From the NCBI RefSeq assembly GCF_000515255.1, contig NZ_KI911559.1:2801660-2865659 (forward strand): DNA of 64,000 nucleotides. Direction: 5' to 3'. Made by a program: the position numbers and the translations under genes. Of the stretch, positions 25,808 through 35,087 are shown in pieces. The DNA comes from Rhodovibrio salinarum DSM 9154. GTDB lineage: Bacteria; Pseudomonadota; Alphaproteobacteria; Kiloniellales; Rhodovibrionaceae. Below the pieces are notes generated by a model. It saw nothing but the letters and a program-made list of their open reading frames with translations. It had not been told where the DNA came from and searched no databases. Each line of letters begins with the position of its first letter. Positions within the stretch are counted from its first letter, which is position 1.

Positions 25808-26854
25808 TTAAGGGAACAGCGGCTGCTGACCGAGGCCGGTCGTCTCCGGCAGCCCGGTCATCAGGTTCATGTTCTGGATCGCCTGGCCGCTCGAGCCCTT
25901 CACCAGATTGTCGATCGCACAGATCACGATCGCCCGGCCCGGAATGCGGTCGGCGAAGACGTTCATCACCGCATAGTTGGAGCCGCGGACGTTGCGGGTC
26001 GCTGGACTCTCGCCGGGCTCCAGCACCCGCACGAACGGCTCGCCGGCGTAGCGTTCGGCGAGGCGGGCACGCAGGCTGTCTGCGGTTTCGCCGTCGCTCA
26101 GCCGGACGTAGCAACTGACCAGCTCGCCCCGGTTCATCGGCATCAGGTGCGGGGTAAAGGAAACGTGGACCGGACGCCCGCCGGCGGCCAGGCCGATCTC
26201 CTGCTCCATCTCAGGGGCGTGACGGTGCTTGGCGACGCCGTAGGGATGGATGCCCTCGCCCACCTCGGCAAACAGCAGTTGCTGAGCGACCTTGCGCCCG
26301 GCACCGGTAACCCCCGACTTGGCGTCGATCACGAGATCGCCGGCGTCGACCTGCCCAGCCTGCACGATCGGCACGAGCGCCAGCAGCACGGCCGTGGGAT
26401 AGCACCCCGGGCAAGCCACCAGCCGCGCACCAGTCACGGCATCCCGATTCAGTTCGGTCAAGCCGTAGACCGCCTGCTCCTGCAGCTGCAGGGCCCGGTG
26501 TTCGTGGCCGTACCATTCGGCATAGACGTCCGGGTCGCGCAGCCGGAAGTCGGCCGACAGATCGACCACCTTTAGATGGTCCGGCATCTGCGCCACGATC
26601 TCCTGCGTGGTGCCATGCGGCAGACCGCAGAAGGCGACGTCGAGACCCGACCAGTCGGCGTCTTCCCACTTCACCAAATCCGGCAGATCGAGCCCACCCA
26701 GGTGGGGATAGACCGCGCGCATCGGCTGGCCGGCCTGCTGGTTGGCGGTCAGCACACGGATCTCGGCGTTCGGATGGGTCGCCAGCAGGCGCACCAGGTC
26801 CGCGCCGGTATAGCCGCTCGCCCCGAGCACGCCGATTTTCAGCTTGTCCGCCAT
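25808..26854 (-). CDS. argC: N-acetyl-gamma-glutamyl-phosphate reductase
   Basis: ArgC reduces N-acetylglutamyl phosphate to the semialdehyde with NADPH in arginine biosynthesis. The 348-residue protein has the nucleotide-binding start KIGVLGASGYTGADLVRLL, the catalytic cysteine in LVACPGCYPTA (about 151), and the His region GVAKHRHAPEM. ATG at 26854 gives MADKLKIGV. The convergent/divergent neighbours are unrelated, so arg genes are scattered as is usual in alphaproteobacteria. Confidence 0.96.
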   Translation of the reverse strand: MADKLKIGVLGASGYTGADLVRLLATHPNAEIRVLTANQQAGQPMRAVYPHLGGLDLPDLVKWEDADWSGLDVAFCGLPHGTTQEIVAQMPDHLKVVDLSADFRLRDPDVYAEWYGHEHRALQLQEQAVYGLTELNRDAVTGARLVACPGCYPTAVLLALVPIVQAGQVDAGDLVIDAKSGVTGAGRKVAQQLLFAEVGEGIHPYGVAKHRHAPEMEQEIGLAAGGRPVHVSFTPHLMPMNRGELVSCYVRLSDGETADSLRARLAERYAGEPFVRVLEPGESPATRNVRGSNYAVMNVFADRIPGRAIVICAIDNLVKGSSGQAIQNMNLMTGLPETTGLGQQPLFP

Positions 26855-26940
26855 GATGCCGTTCCGCCCTTCTTGTGGTCGCCGTTGCGGTTGGACGTGC
26901 GTTCTAGCGCACGCCCCTGGCAACGGGAAAGGGCGGCGGC

Positions 26941-27975
26941 TTAACCGTCGAGGTCGAAATGCGCCACCACCGGCGCGTGGTCGCTTTCCGGATACTTGGA
27001 ATCGTAGGCGTAGCCGACGCTTTCGTCATGCAGCAGCTCGTTGTGCACCTGCGTGTCGCGGTAGTGCGCAATCATCGACCGGCTAACCAGGATGTGGTCG
27101 ATCATGTTGCCGATGCCGTGGTGGTAGAGCGTGAACCGTTTGCTGTCCGGCACCGTGCGCTCACAAGGCACCATCACCTGACCCAGCAACTCGGTATTAC
27201 CGTGATCCTCGACCGCGCCGAGGATCGCGCGGACCGGTACGGACTCGATGTCCGCATTCAAATCGCCGCAGACGGCGATCCAGGCGTCGTGGCCCTCCTG
27301 CGCGGCCGCCTCGAACAGTTGGTCGAGCAGCGTGCGCACTTCGATCGCCTGCCCGACCCGCTTGATCGAAGAGATGTAGTAGCCTTCCGCCCACCCGCGG
27401 GCGGTCTTCCAGCGGTACCAGGTTTCCTGCTGGCCCGGCACAGCCGTGGGCAGCTTGGACTTCAGATGCAGGTTGAGCACATCCAACTGCCGGTTCTGGC
27501 CCGCGATCGCGCTGAGGTCCAGGCGCGCCCGTAACACCGGCCGTTCCCAGCTATAATCGCGCGTCTCCGGGCGGTCGCCGTCGTCGTCTACAGCCGTGAT
27601 CGGCCGCCAGCTGGGCGCGGGCGTGAGATCGTTCAGGTATTGCTGCTGTTCGACGATCGGGTAGCGGCTGAGCGTCACCAGATTCCGCTGATAGGCGGCC
27701 CCCTGCGCCGCATCGTTCCCCTTCCAGGTCGCCGCGCGGTGAAACGCCGCGTAGTCCGTCCCCGCGATCAGCCGGTCAAGCGCGTCCAGGGTCCAAGAAC
27801 CTTGATCGCCCTCGCGGTGGCCATGGATCTCCTGCAGGCAGATCACATCCGCCTCCAGGCGCTGCAACGCCGGACGCAACACGGGGATCCGGTCGTCTAG
27901 CGTGGGGTCGCGGTCATCCGCCGGGTCGACACTCAGGTTTTCCAGATTGAAGGTCGCGATCCGCAAGGGGGCCAT
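26941..27975 (-). CDS. endonuclease/exonuclease/phosphatase family protein
   Basis: The 344-residue protein has the DNase I-like metal-dependent fold. The motifs are ATFNLENL at the N-terminus, ICLQEIHG (catalytic Glu), LNLHLKSK, GDLNADIESV and the terminal SDHAPVVAHF with the catalytic Asp-His. There is no signal peptide, so it is likely intracellular. The substrate could be DNA, a sugar phosphate or a lipid; sequence does not decide. Confidence 0.86.
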   Translation of the reverse strand: MAPLRIATFNLENLSVDPADDRDPTLDDRIPVLRPALQRLEADVICLQEIHGHREGDQGSWTLDALDRLIAGTDYAAFHRAATWKGNDAAQGAAYQRNLVTLSRYPIVEQQQYLNDLTPAPSWRPITAVDDDGDRPETRDYSWERPVLRARLDLSAIAGQNRQLDVLNLHLKSKLPTAVPGQQETWYRWKTARGWAEGYYISSIKRVGQAIEVRTLLDQLFEAAAQEGHDAWIAVCGDLNADIESVPVRAILGAVEDHGNTELLGQVMVPCERTVPDSKRFTLYHHGIGNMIDHILVSRSMIAHYRDTQVHNELLHDESVGYAYDSKYPESDHAPVVAHFDLDG

Positions 27976-28111
27976 GGCACCGGTCCTCCCATCCCCAGGA
28001 ATAATGGCATCCCAAGAATACCGGATGATCCCGCCACCGGTGCATCAAAGCTTGATGACATTGCACATGGGTTTGGGGGGCATGGGTCGCGCAGGCACTG
28101 TGCGCATACGA

Positions 28112-28148
28112 AAACGCCCCGCCACGAACATGTCGTGACGGGGCGTTT
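28112..28148 (-). terminator. intrinsic terminator downstream of rpsI
   Basis: AAACGCCCCG...CGGGGCGTTT with inner CACGA/TCGTG arms forms a 15-bp stem with one mismatch and a 5-nt loop. Read on the minus strand the stem ends in TTTTC, about 35 bp after the S9 stop. Confidence 0.8.
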
Positions 28149-28182
28149 GTCGCGCCTCCAAAGCACGTGGCGGCAGCGCCGC

Positions 28183-28680
28183 TTAGCGCTTGGAGAACTG
28201 GAAGCTGCGGCGGGCCTTCTTGCGGCCGTACTTCTTACGCTCGACCTTGCGGTCGTCGCGCGTCAGGTAGCCGCCCTGCTTGAGCACCGGACGCAGCGCC
28301 GGCTCGTAGCGGGTCAGGGCCTTGGACAGGCCGTGGCTGACCGCGCCGGCTTGGCCGGTGAGACCACCGCCGGTAACGGTGATGTAGGCGTCGAACTGGT
28401 TGTCGCGCCCGGCCGCCGCCAGCGGCTGCATCACCATCATGCGCAGCACCGGACGAACGAAGTAGGCAGCCAGATCCGCCCCGTTCACCGTGACCTTGCC
28501 GCTACCCGGCTTGATCCAGCAGCGCGCGATCGACTCCTTGCGCTTGCCGGTGGCGTACGAGCGGCCATGACCGTCGATCTTCGGCTCCGGCAGCGGCGCC
28601 TCGCTCTCGCCCACGCCCGGGGCGGCAGCGCCGCTCAGCTCGGAGAAGTCGCTCAGGGTCTGTTCTTCTTCCTGCGCCAT
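28183..28680 (-). CDS. rpsI: 30S ribosomal protein S9
   Basis: The 165-residue protein has the S9 core ([23 protein letters not shown]) and the invariant C-terminus [12 protein letters not shown] that reaches the P-site tRNA. An acidic extension of about 40 residues precedes the core, as is common in alphaproteobacteria. It lies 5 bp downstream of rplM, the standard bacterial order. Confidence 0.98.
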   Translation of the reverse strand: MAQEEEQTLSDFSELSGAAAPGVGESEAPLPEPKIDGHGRSYATGKRKESIARCWIKPGSGKVTVNGADLAAYFVRPVLRMMVMQPLAAAGRDNQFDAYITVTGGGLTGQAGAVSHGLSKALTRYEPALRPVLKQGGYLTRDDRKVERKKYGRKKARRSFQFSKR

Positions 28681-28685
28681 CGCGA

Positions 28686-29150
28686 TTACGCGCTCCTACG
28701 GTTCTTCGGGTTCATCGACCCGATGTCGAGCTGCTGCGGCTGCTGGGCGTCGTGCGGATGCTCCGGCCCGGCGTAGACGCGCAGGTTCTTGAGCTGCTGG
28801 GTGCCCAGCTTGGTCTTCGGCAGCATCCGCTCGACCGCCTTGTAGATCACCCGCTCCGGATAGTTGCCGGAGAGGATCTGATCGGCCGTCCGGGACTTGA
28901 TGCCGCCGGGATGGTTGGTGTGCCAGTAATAGGTCTTTTGGGTGCGCTTCTTGCCGGTCATGCGCACCTTGTCGGCGTTGACGACGATAACGTTGTCGCC
29001 GCAATCGACGTGCGGGGTGAAGGTCGGCTTGTTCTTGCCCCGCAGGATCATCGCGATGCTGGCGGCGAGCCGCCCGAGCACGACGTCCTGAGCGTCGACC
29101 ACGTGCCACGTCTTTTCGACGTCGGCCGGCTTGGCGTTGTAGGTCTTCAT
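28686..29150 (-). CDS. rplM: 50S ribosomal protein L13
   Basis: The 154-residue protein has family patterns [33 protein letters not shown] and [15 protein letters not shown] at 29150 ([15 protein letters not shown]) matches the family start. A good promoter lies about 115 bp upstream, leaving a leader of roughly 105 nt that could carry autoregulatory structure. It is the first gene of the rplM-rpsI operon. Confidence 0.98.
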   Translation of the reverse strand: MKTYNAKPADVEKTWHVVDAQDVVLGRLAASIAMILRGKNKPTFTPHVDCGDNVIVVNADKVRMTGKKRTQKTYYWHTNHPGGIKSRTADQILSGNYPERVIYKAVERMLPKTKLGTQQLKNLRVYAGPEHPHDAQQPQQLDIGSMNPKNRRSA

Positions 29151-29264
29151 GATCGTAGATCGCCCGTGGCCATTGGGTGGATGTTCGGGTGTCGAGGCGC
29201 CGTGCGCCGGAGACGACATGCCATACGGGCACGTCCCCGGCGTTCGGCGGCGTGACTGCGGCGG

Positions 29265-29293
29265 GTTGTAGGGGTGCGTCGCGCGCCTGTCAA
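29265..29293 (-). promoter_or_regulatory. sigma-70-like promoter of rplM-rpsI
   Basis: On the minus strand TTGACA (29293-29288) and TACAAC (29270-29265) are separated by 17 bp. The -35 is a perfect consensus match. The promoter points at rplM. Confidence 0.75.
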
Positions 29294-29370
29294 CACAAAC
29301 AAGCGCGAACCGTCGCCAAGAACACCGGAAAAACAGTGAGTTATAGTAACGGTGTTCAGATACCCCAAAT

Positions 29371-29802
29371 TTAATCGGCCCGATCAGGCGGAATCGAGTA
29401 GGTCGAGGTGACGTGCGCAACCGGTCCCTCGTCCTCCGCCCCCTCGGCGCTCAGGAACACCTCGCCATAGGCCAGCCGGCGGCCGACCTTGATCATCCGG
29501 CAGTCCGCCAGGATTGCCGCCGGCTGCGGCCGGCGCAGAAAGTTGATCGACAGGTTGGTGGTGACTGCAAGTTCCACCCGCCCAATCGCGGATAAGACGC
29601 CGACGTACATGGCATAATCCGCCAGCCCCATCATCGCAGGACCGCTGACCGTCCCGCCCGGACGCAAATGCTCGTCACGGTGCGGCAGGCGCACCCTGCA
29701 CCGCCCCTCCTCCATCGTTTCCACCGTCATGCCCATCGCGCGCACCCAGGGCAGTTGCGTGTCGATCAGCTCTTGCAGATCGGTATTGGATATTCGGCTC
29801 AT
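29371..29802 (-). CDS. PaaI-type hotdog-fold thioesterase
   Basis: This 143-residue hotdog protein shows the [23 protein letters not shown] segment in parts: [13 protein letters not shown]-type entry, then [11 protein letters not shown] along the central helix, and [12 protein letters not shown]. The family hydrolyses acyl-CoA thioesters, often phenylacetyl- or medium-chain. It is divergent from an enoyl-CoA hydratase-like gene, so both may serve acyl-CoA metabolism. The substrate is unknown. Confidence 0.88.
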   Translation of the reverse strand: MSRISNTDLQELIDTQLPWVRAMGMTVETMEEGRCRVRLPHRDEHLRPGGTVSGPAMMGLADYAMYVGVLSAIGRVELAVTTNLSINFLRRPQPAAILADCRMIKVGRRLAYGEVFLSAEGAEDEGPVAHVTSTYSIPPDRAD

Positions 29803-29908
29803 CTGTTCGCGTTCCTCCCCGGTCCCATCTTATGGCATGGTCGGCTTCGACCAGAAAGCGGACCGGCCGAGGCCCGCAACACAACACCCGTGGTGGAGGA
29901 GACGCGGC

Positions 29909-30721
29909 ATGCCCGATGACAGCCAGCCGATGCCGGCGGCCCAGGACAACGAGTTTGTCCTGCGCGAGGACCAAGGCACAATCGCCCGGGTCACACTCAA
30001 CCGGCCGAAGGCCTACAACGCACTCTCCCTGGAGATGATGCGGGCGCTGACCCGCACGCTGGAGGCGATCGGCCAGGACACCACGATCCGCTGCGTCATC
30101 GTCGAGGGCGCCGGCAAGGGGTTCTGTGCCGGTCACGACCTGCGGGAGCTGCGCAGCCGCACCGACCGCGCCTTCTACGAGGAGGTGTTCGAAACCTGCT
30201 GCCAGCTGATGAGCACGATCACCCACCTGCCCCAGCCCGTGATTGCCAAGGTCCACGGCATCGCCACCGCCGCCGGCTGTCAGCTGGTTGCCACCTGCGA
30301 TCTGGCAGTCGCCGAGGAATCCGCGCGTTTCGCCACACCCGGGGTCAACATCGGCCTGTTCTGCTCCACCCCGATGGTCGCGCTGTCGCGCAACGTGCCG
30401 CGCAAGCGCGCGATGGAGATGCTGCTGACAGGCGAGCTGGTGAGCGCTCCGGTTGCCGCCGACTGGGGCCTGGTCAACGAGGCGGTCGATGCCGAGGCCC
30501 TGGAAGAGCGGGTCACCGCATACGCCGAAGCGGTCGCCTCCAAGTCGCCGCACGTGCTTAAGATCGGCAAGCGGGCGTTCTACGAGCAGCTCGACCAGTC
30601 GCTCGACGAGGCCTACCGCCACACCGCCCAGGTGATGACCGAGAACATGCTGGCGCGCGACGCGGCAGAGGGCATCGACGCCTTTCTGGAAAAGCGTACG
30701 CCGGAGTGGAAGGGCGCGTAG
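29909..30721 (+). CDS. enoyl-CoA hydratase/isomerase family protein (ECHDC3-like)
   Basis: The 270-residue crotonase-fold protein has the oxyanion-hole segments GAGKGFCAGHDLREL and GIATAAGCQLVATCDLAVA. Where true hydratases carry catalytic Glu residues (GGG...E and PE motifs) this sequence has GCQ and TPGVNIGLF, so hydratase activity is doubtful and the ECHDC3-type subgroup is more likely. ATG at 29909 follows GGAGGAG. It is divergent from the thioesterase gene. Confidence 0.88.
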   Translation: MPDDSQPMPAAQDNEFVLREDQGTIARVTLNRPKAYNALSLEMMRALTRTLEAIGQDTTIRCVIVEGAGKGFCAGHDLRELRSRTDRAFYEEVFETCCQLMSTITHLPQPVIAKVHGIATAAGCQLVATCDLAVAEESARFATPGVNIGLFCSTPMVALSRNVPRKRAMEMLLTGELVSAPVAADWGLVNEAVDAEALEERVTAYAEAVASKSPHVLKIGKRAFYEQLDQSLDEAYRHTAQVMTENMLARDAAEGIDAFLEKRTPEWKGA

Positions 30722-30806
30722 CGCGCGGCGCGCTGAGGTTTGGGAGAACACCTGGGTCGAGCGTTCTCACACACGCCCGTCCTCCACGGCTGCTGCCGCC
30801 CCAGGC

Positions 30807-30840
30807 GGCTGCCCCGCGATATGCGGTGTTGGGGGCAGCC
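30807..30840. terminator. hairpin between convergent crotonase and RidA genes
   Basis: GGCTGCCCC (30807-30815) pairs with GGGGCAGCC (30832-30840) around a 16-nt loop. No T-run follows. It lies just before the RidA stop and may end transcription from either side. Confidence 0.4.
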
Positions 30841-30847
30841 GTAACCG

Positions 30848-31228
30848 TCAGTGCCGGCGCGCGGTCGCCGTGATCTCGACCCGGCAGTCGCCGACCAGGC
30901 GCGCAACCTCGACACAGGTGCGCGCCGGATACTGCCCGTTCGGAAAGAACGCCGCGTAGGCGCGGTCGAACGCGGGCATCTCGGCCAAATCGCGCAGGTG
31001 CGCGGTCACCCGCACGACGTGGGCAAGCGAAAGATCCAGCCGGCCGAGCAGCGTAGCCAGCGCGGTCATCACCGCCTGCGTCTCGGTCGCCACGTCGCCA
31101 AGGGCCGTCGCAGCCGCCGGCGTGTCGGCGACGACCAGGCCGCTGACGAAGACATAGCGGTCGTCGATCACCGCATGGCTCAGCGGCGTCGTGCCAGTGT
31201 CGAGTTCAGGATCACGCAGACGTTCCAT
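30848..31228 (-). CDS. RidA/YjgF/Rid family protein
   Basis: The 126-residue protein fits the Rid family, whose founding member hydrolyses reactive enamines and imines. Visible are VFVSGLVVADTP, ATETQAVMTALATLLG, VVRVTAHLRDL and the family end PARTCVEVARLVGDCRVEITATA with the conserved substrate Arg. ATG at 31228 gives the normal length. The exact subgroup is not clear, and many paralogues have unknown substrates. Confidence 0.88.
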   Translation of the reverse strand: MERLRDPELDTGTTPLSHAVIDDRYVFVSGLVVADTPAAATALGDVATETQAVMTALATLLGRLDLSLAHVVRVTAHLRDLAEMPAFDRAYAAFFPNGQYPARTCVEVARLVGDCRVEITATARRH

Positions 31229-31305
31229 GACACGATGTAGTCTGCCACGCACGCGCGTCGGCTGGAACCTTGTGCCTGCACGCGTGCGCGTCTATCTCTC
31301 CGCCC

Positions 31306-32724
31306 ATGACCCTGAGCCCGAAGCAGACCCAAGCAGCCGTCCAAACTCCCGTCCACGTGATCGGCGGCGGACTCGCCGGCAGCGAGGCCGCCTGGCAGCT
31401 CGCCAACCGCGGCGTGCCGGTGATCCTGCACGAGATGCGCCCCGAGCGGCAGACCGACGCCCACCAGACGGAGGGGTTGGCGGAGCTGGTCTGCTCCAAC
31501 TCCTTCCGCTCCGACAATCCGGAAACGAACGCGATCGGCCTGCTGCACGAAGAGATGCGCCGCTGCGGCAGCCTGATCCTGGCCGCGGGCGACCGCGCGC
31601 GCCTGCCGGCCGGCGGCGCGCTGGCGGTCGACCGGCACGTCTTCTCGGACAGCGTTACGCAGGCGGTGAGCGATCACCCCTTGATCGAGGTCCGGCGCGA
31701 GGCGATCGACGCGCTGCCGCCGGCGGACTGGGACAGCGTGGTCGTCGCCACCGGACCGCTGACCGCCCCCGGGCTGGCGACAGCCGTTCAGGAACTCTCG
31801 GGTGCGGACTATCTGGCCTTCTTCGATGCGATCGCGCCGATCGTCTATAAGGAGACGATCGATTTCGACAAAGCCTGGTTCCAGTCGCGCTACGACAAGG
31901 ACGGCAACGACGGGGCGAAGCACGCGGCGGGCGAAGGCGACTACATCAACTGCCCGTTCGACCAGGCGCAGTACGAGCGCTTCATCGACGCGCTGCTGGA
32001 GGCGGAGACCACCAAGTTCCAGACCTGGGAAAAGGACACGCCCTATTTCGAGGGCTGTTTGCCGGTCGAGATCATGGCGGCGCGCGGGCGCGACACACTG
32101 CGTTTCGGGCCGATGAAGCCGGTCGGCCTGACCGACCCACGCACCGGCGAACGCCCCTACGCCGTCCTGCAGCTCCGCCAGGACAACGCGCTGGGGACGC
32201 TCTACAACCTGGTCGGCTTCCAGACCAAGATCCGCTACAAGCAGCAAAAGGAGATCTTCCGCCTGATCCCCGGCCTGGAGGAGGCGGAATTCGCGCGCCT
32301 GGGCGGTCTGCACCGCAACACCTTCATCAACTCGCCGCAGGTTCTGGACGCGCACCTGCGCCTGAAAGCGGCACCGCGCCTGCGCTTCGCCGGACAGATC
32401 ACCGGCGTCGAGGGCTACATCGAGAGTGCCGCGATCGGCCTGCTCGCCGGGCGCTTCGCCGCCACCGAGCGGCTGGGCGAACCGCACAGCCCACCCCCGG
32501 AGGCGACCGCGCTGGGCGCGCTCCTGACCCACATCACCGGCGGCGGCGATCCCGAGACCTTCCAGCCGATGAACATCAACTTCGGCCTACTGCCGGAGAT
32601 TCAGCCGCCCGCCGGCCAGAAGAAGATCAAGCGCAAGGATAAGAAGCCAATGCTCTCCCGCCGCGCGCTGGAGGCGCTGGACGCCTGGCTAGCGCGCGAT
32701 CCGGCCCAGGCGGCGGCTGAGTAA
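31306..32724 (+). CDS. trmFO: methylenetetrahydrofolate-tRNA-(uracil-5-)-methyltransferase
   Basis: TrmFO makes m5U54 in tRNA using methylenetetrahydrofolate and FAD. The 472-residue protein has the FAD site [31 protein letters not shown], and a conserved middle ([18 protein letters not shown]) followed by GDYINCPF, which holds a key cysteine. [20 protein letters not shown] and [12 protein letters not shown] mark the C-terminal part. ATG at 31306 gives the expected start. Alphaproteobacteria commonly use this folate route instead of TrmA. Confidence 0.96.
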   Translation: MTLSPKQTQAAVQTPVHVIGGGLAGSEAAWQLANRGVPVILHEMRPERQTDAHQTEGLAELVCSNSFRSDNPETNAIGLLHEEMRRCGSLILAAGDRARLPAGGALAVDRHVFSDSVTQAVSDHPLIEVRREAIDALPPADWDSVVVATGPLTAPGLATAVQELSGADYLAFFDAIAPIVYKETIDFDKAWFQSRYDKDGNDGAKHAAGEGDYINCPFDQAQYERFIDALLEAETTKFQTWEKDTPYFEGCLPVEIMAARGRDTLRFGPMKPVGLTDPRTGERPYAVLQLRQDNALGTLYNLVGFQTKIRYKQQKEIFRLIPGLEEAEFARLGGLHRNTFINSPQVLDAHLRLKAAPRLRFAGQITGVEGYIESAAIGLLAGRFAATERLGEPHSPPPEATALGALLTHITGGGDPETFQPMNINFGLLPEIQPPAGQKKIKRKDKKPMLSRRALEALDAWLARDPAQAAAE

Positions 32725-32744
32725 GGCGTCCCTGTGCCTCCGGC

Positions 32745-33590
32745 CTAAAACCGCCCGCGCACATTCGCCCACAGCAGGCGCCAGGGGCGCCCCGGCGGCG
32801 GGGTCTGGACCTTGGGCGCGAACACGTCGTGGTCGTGGGCGTCCAGCAGGCTTAGGTAGCGGCGCGTGAGGGTCGCCGGCAGCAGCGCGGGCACGGCCTT
32901 GCGTGGCGGCCGGGCGGCCTTCGCCTTGCCCAAGTGCTCCCCCGCGCGGGTCGCCATCTCCCGCACCACCGGCCGCACCGCCGCAGGCTGACGCAGCTCG
33001 AACAGATCGTGCGGGTCCAGTTCGTATTCCCAGGCCAGGTTGCCTGGCAACATCATCCGCCGCTGGGTGGCGTGGAACGGCACCGCGCGGGCCAGGCCGA
33101 CCAGCGCGTGCGCGATGCCAACGTGCCGGGCGGCCGTCCGGCTGGCCTCGTCCCTTACGCCCAGTACCTCGCAGGCGAGTTCCACGAGCGTGGCGGAGGT
33201 TTCGGTGGCGTAGCCTTCCAGGTCTTCCAGCGTCGCCGGCGGATCGGTGTCGAGATCGCGCTCGCGCGCGTCCAGCAAGCGCTCGAACAAATCGCGGCTG
33301 AGGTCGTGCCGGCGGATCGCCGCCGACAACGGCTCGGCAACCTGGTGCTTGCGCGGCGCGCCGCTGTAGAGCCCATCCAGGGCCTCGCGCCACCACTGGA
33401 TGCGGATCTGCCCGGCCATCGGCTCGCTCACCACCTCGGCGACCTTGGCGATTTCCAGGTTGAACGCGTAGAGGGCGAACAGGTCCTCACGCGCGCCCGC
33501 TGGCGCGAACAGACAGGTCAGAAACCGGTCGTGATCGTTCGCGCGGATCTGCTCGGCGCAGTAGGATAGTTGGTCGGATGCATCGGCCAT
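32745..33590 (-). CDS. squalene/phytoene synthase-fold protein, NDUFAF6-like
   Basis: The 281-residue protein has the trans-isoprenyl synthase fold pattern, but the aspartate-rich motifs of true squalene and phytoene synthases are replaced (LYAFNLEIAKVAEVVSEPMA and IQWWREALDGLY). This pattern matches the NDUFAF6 group, which in mitochondria assists complex I assembly. ATG at 33590 is used. An isoprenoid synthase activity is therefore unlikely. A divergent promoter region of 200 bp separates it from sodB. Confidence 0.82.
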   Translation of the reverse strand: MADASDQLSYCAEQIRANDHDRFLTCLFAPAGAREDLFALYAFNLEIAKVAEVVSEPMAGQIRIQWWREALDGLYSGAPRKHQVAEPLSAAIRRHDLSRDLFERLLDARERDLDTDPPATLEDLEGYATETSATLVELACEVLGVRDEASRTAARHVGIAHALVGLARAVPFHATQRRMMLPGNLAWEYELDPHDLFELRQPAAVRPVVREMATRAGEHLGKAKAARPPRKAVPALLPATLTRRYLSLLDAHDHDVFAPKVQTPPPGRPWRLLWANVRGRF

Positions 33591-33673
33591 GACGGGCAGC
33601 GAGATAGCTGACGCACACCCGCGCGCCAAGCCCGACCAAGGAAACTTCACAAACAGATTCCGCTGCGGGCTGG

Positions 33674-33701
33674 TTAACAAGCGCCCTGTCCTGCCTATGT
33701 A
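33674..33701 (+). promoter_or_regulatory. probable promoter of sodB
   Basis: TTAACA (33674-33679) and TATGTA (33696-33701) are spaced by 16 bp and lie about 90 bp before the sodB start. Both hexamers fit sigma-70-like sites with one or two mismatches. Confidence 0.5.
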
Positions 33702-33790
33702 GGGAGTAGCGGCGGTCGCCACCGAATACTCGCCCGGCGTCCGCCTTCCATGCGCCAAATGACAAAAGCTTGAGGAGGGAGAAAAGCGCG

Positions 33791-34387
33791 ATGGCTTTCC
33801 AGCTACCCGACCTGCCCTATGCCAAGGACGCGCTCGAGCCGTACATGTCCGCCGAGACGCTCGAGTACCACCACGGCAAGCACCACAACGCCTACGTCAC
33901 GACGCTGAACAGCCTGATCGAGGGCACCGACCTCGAGAACGAGAGCCTCGAGAACATCGTCAAGAAGACCTACAAGGACGAGTCCCGGGGTAAGATCTTC
34001 AATCAGGCCTCGCAGCACTGGAACCACGACCTGTTCTGGCCGTCGATGAAGCCGGGCGGCGGCACCAAGCTGCCGAGCGAGGTCGAGAAGGCGATCAAAG
34101 ACGCCTTCGGCGGCTGGGATCAGTTCCGCGAGACGTTCGTGAACACCAGCGTCGGCCAGTTCGGCTCGGGCTGGGGCTGGCTCGTCCAGGACGGCAGCGG
34201 CGCCCTCAAGATCTACGGCACGCCCAACGGCGTGAACCCGCTGTGCTTCGGCGACCACGCGCTGGTCGGCGTCGACGTCTGGGAGCACAGCTACTACCTG
34301 GATTACCGCAACCGCCGTCCCGACTACGTGAAGGCTTTCCTCGACAATCTGGTCGACTGGGAAACCGTTGCCAGCCGCATGAAGTAA
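33791..34387 (+). CDS. sodB: superoxide dismutase, Fe/Mn family
   Basis: The 198-residue enzyme converts superoxide to hydrogen peroxide and oxygen. Metal ligands are visible: His in LEYHHGKHHNAYV, His in SQHWNHDLFW, and Asp/His in VDVWEHSYYLDY. The GSGWGWLV segment is the family core. It begins MAFQLPDLPY without a signal peptide, so it is cytoplasmic. ATG at 33791 has a strong GAGGAGG site. Its similarity to SodB suggests iron, but the metal cannot be fixed from sequence alone. Confidence 0.96.
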   Translation: MAFQLPDLPYAKDALEPYMSAETLEYHHGKHHNAYVTTLNSLIEGTDLENESLENIVKKTYKDESRGKIFNQASQHWNHDLFWPSMKPGGGTKLPSEVEKAIKDAFGGWDQFRETFVNTSVGQFGSGWGWLVQDGSGALKIYGTPNGVNPLCFGDHALVGVDVWEHSYYLDYRNRRPDYVKAFLDNLVDWETVASRMK

Positions 34388-34414
34388 GCGGCCGGCTCAC
34401 ACGGGCAAAGCATC

Positions 34415-34447
34415 AGGGCCGTCCTGCAGCGCAGGGCGGCCCTTTTT
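34415..34447 (+). terminator. intrinsic terminator of sodB
   Basis: AGGGCCG/CGGCCCT with inner CCTGC/GCAGG arms forms a stem with one mismatch, followed by TTTTT. It starts 28 bp after the sodB stop. Confidence 0.85.
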
Positions 34448-34640
34448 CGTCGACCTCATACCTCTTGCCCAGGCTTATCCTAACCCGGGCGCATAAACTC
34501 CGGTCGAAGGATGCCATCGGCTGCTCGGATGTCGCCGGCGCCAGGCCGTGCGGCCTGCCCCATCGACGCGCTCCGGCCGACCCTGACGGGCGGGCTCAGC
34601 ACGGAAGGCTGGTGCGCTCCAATCTGGGCCGGAAGAACTG

Positions 34641-35015
34641 CTATACCGCCAACAGCGCGGCCGCGACCCGGCGTTCTTCCATCAACAGCACGTTGAACGT
34701 ACGCGCAGCCGCGCCCGTATCCATCGGCTCGATCACCACGCCCGCTTCGCGCACGGGATCGCGCAGGTTTTTCGTGACCAGTTGCATGCGCTGACCGCAG
34801 CCGAGCAGCAGGACGCCGACGTCGGCGTCCTCGGCGGTAACCGCCTGCAAGCTTTCCAGCGTCACCTCATCGAAGCTGCTGACCGGCCAGGGGACGACCC
34901 GGTCCGGGAAGACCAACACCGACCCTTCGTACACCTCGCCGGAGATCGTGAAACGGCCATCGCCGTAGCTTTGCACGATCTGCTTGCCCTGCGGGACTTC
35001 GGGCGTGACGTCCAT
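34641..35015 (-). CDS. Mth938-like domain protein (NDUFAF3 homologue)
   Basis: The 124-residue protein matches the Mth938/DUF498 fold family: GDGRFTISGEVYEGSVLVFP near the start, then VGVLLLGCGQRMQLVTKNLRD-type core (seen as VLLLGCGQRM) and TFNVLLMEERRVAAALLAV at the end. The human homologue NDUFAF3 helps assemble complex I. It lies 72 bp after secF on the same strand, a position often seen in alphaproteobacteria, so it may be the last gene of the yajC-secDF transcript. Confidence 0.85.
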   Translation of the reverse strand: MDVTPEVPQGKQIVQSYGDGRFTISGEVYEGSVLVFPDRVVPWPVSSFDEVTLESLQAVTAEDADVGVLLLGCGQRMQLVTKNLRDPVREAGVVIEPMDTGAAARTFNVLLMEERRVAAALLAV

Positions 35016-35087
35016 CGTGGCGGTCTCCTGTCGGCCTTGCGGAACCTTCGACCTTCGGGAAGAGGTGGCCCGCAGGCGGGGCGGCGT

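Noticed and set aside
26941-29150. mobile element or genomic island boundary near the ribosomal protein operon
   Set aside because: No transposase, direct repeats or composition shift were found.
31180-32532. 450-codon open frame on the minus strand
   Set aside because: It is antisense to trmFO, which is well conserved throughout.
32745-33590. squalene or phytoene synthase
   Set aside because: The fold pattern fits, but the aspartate-rich catalytic motifs are missing and no carotenoid or hopanoid gene is nearby.
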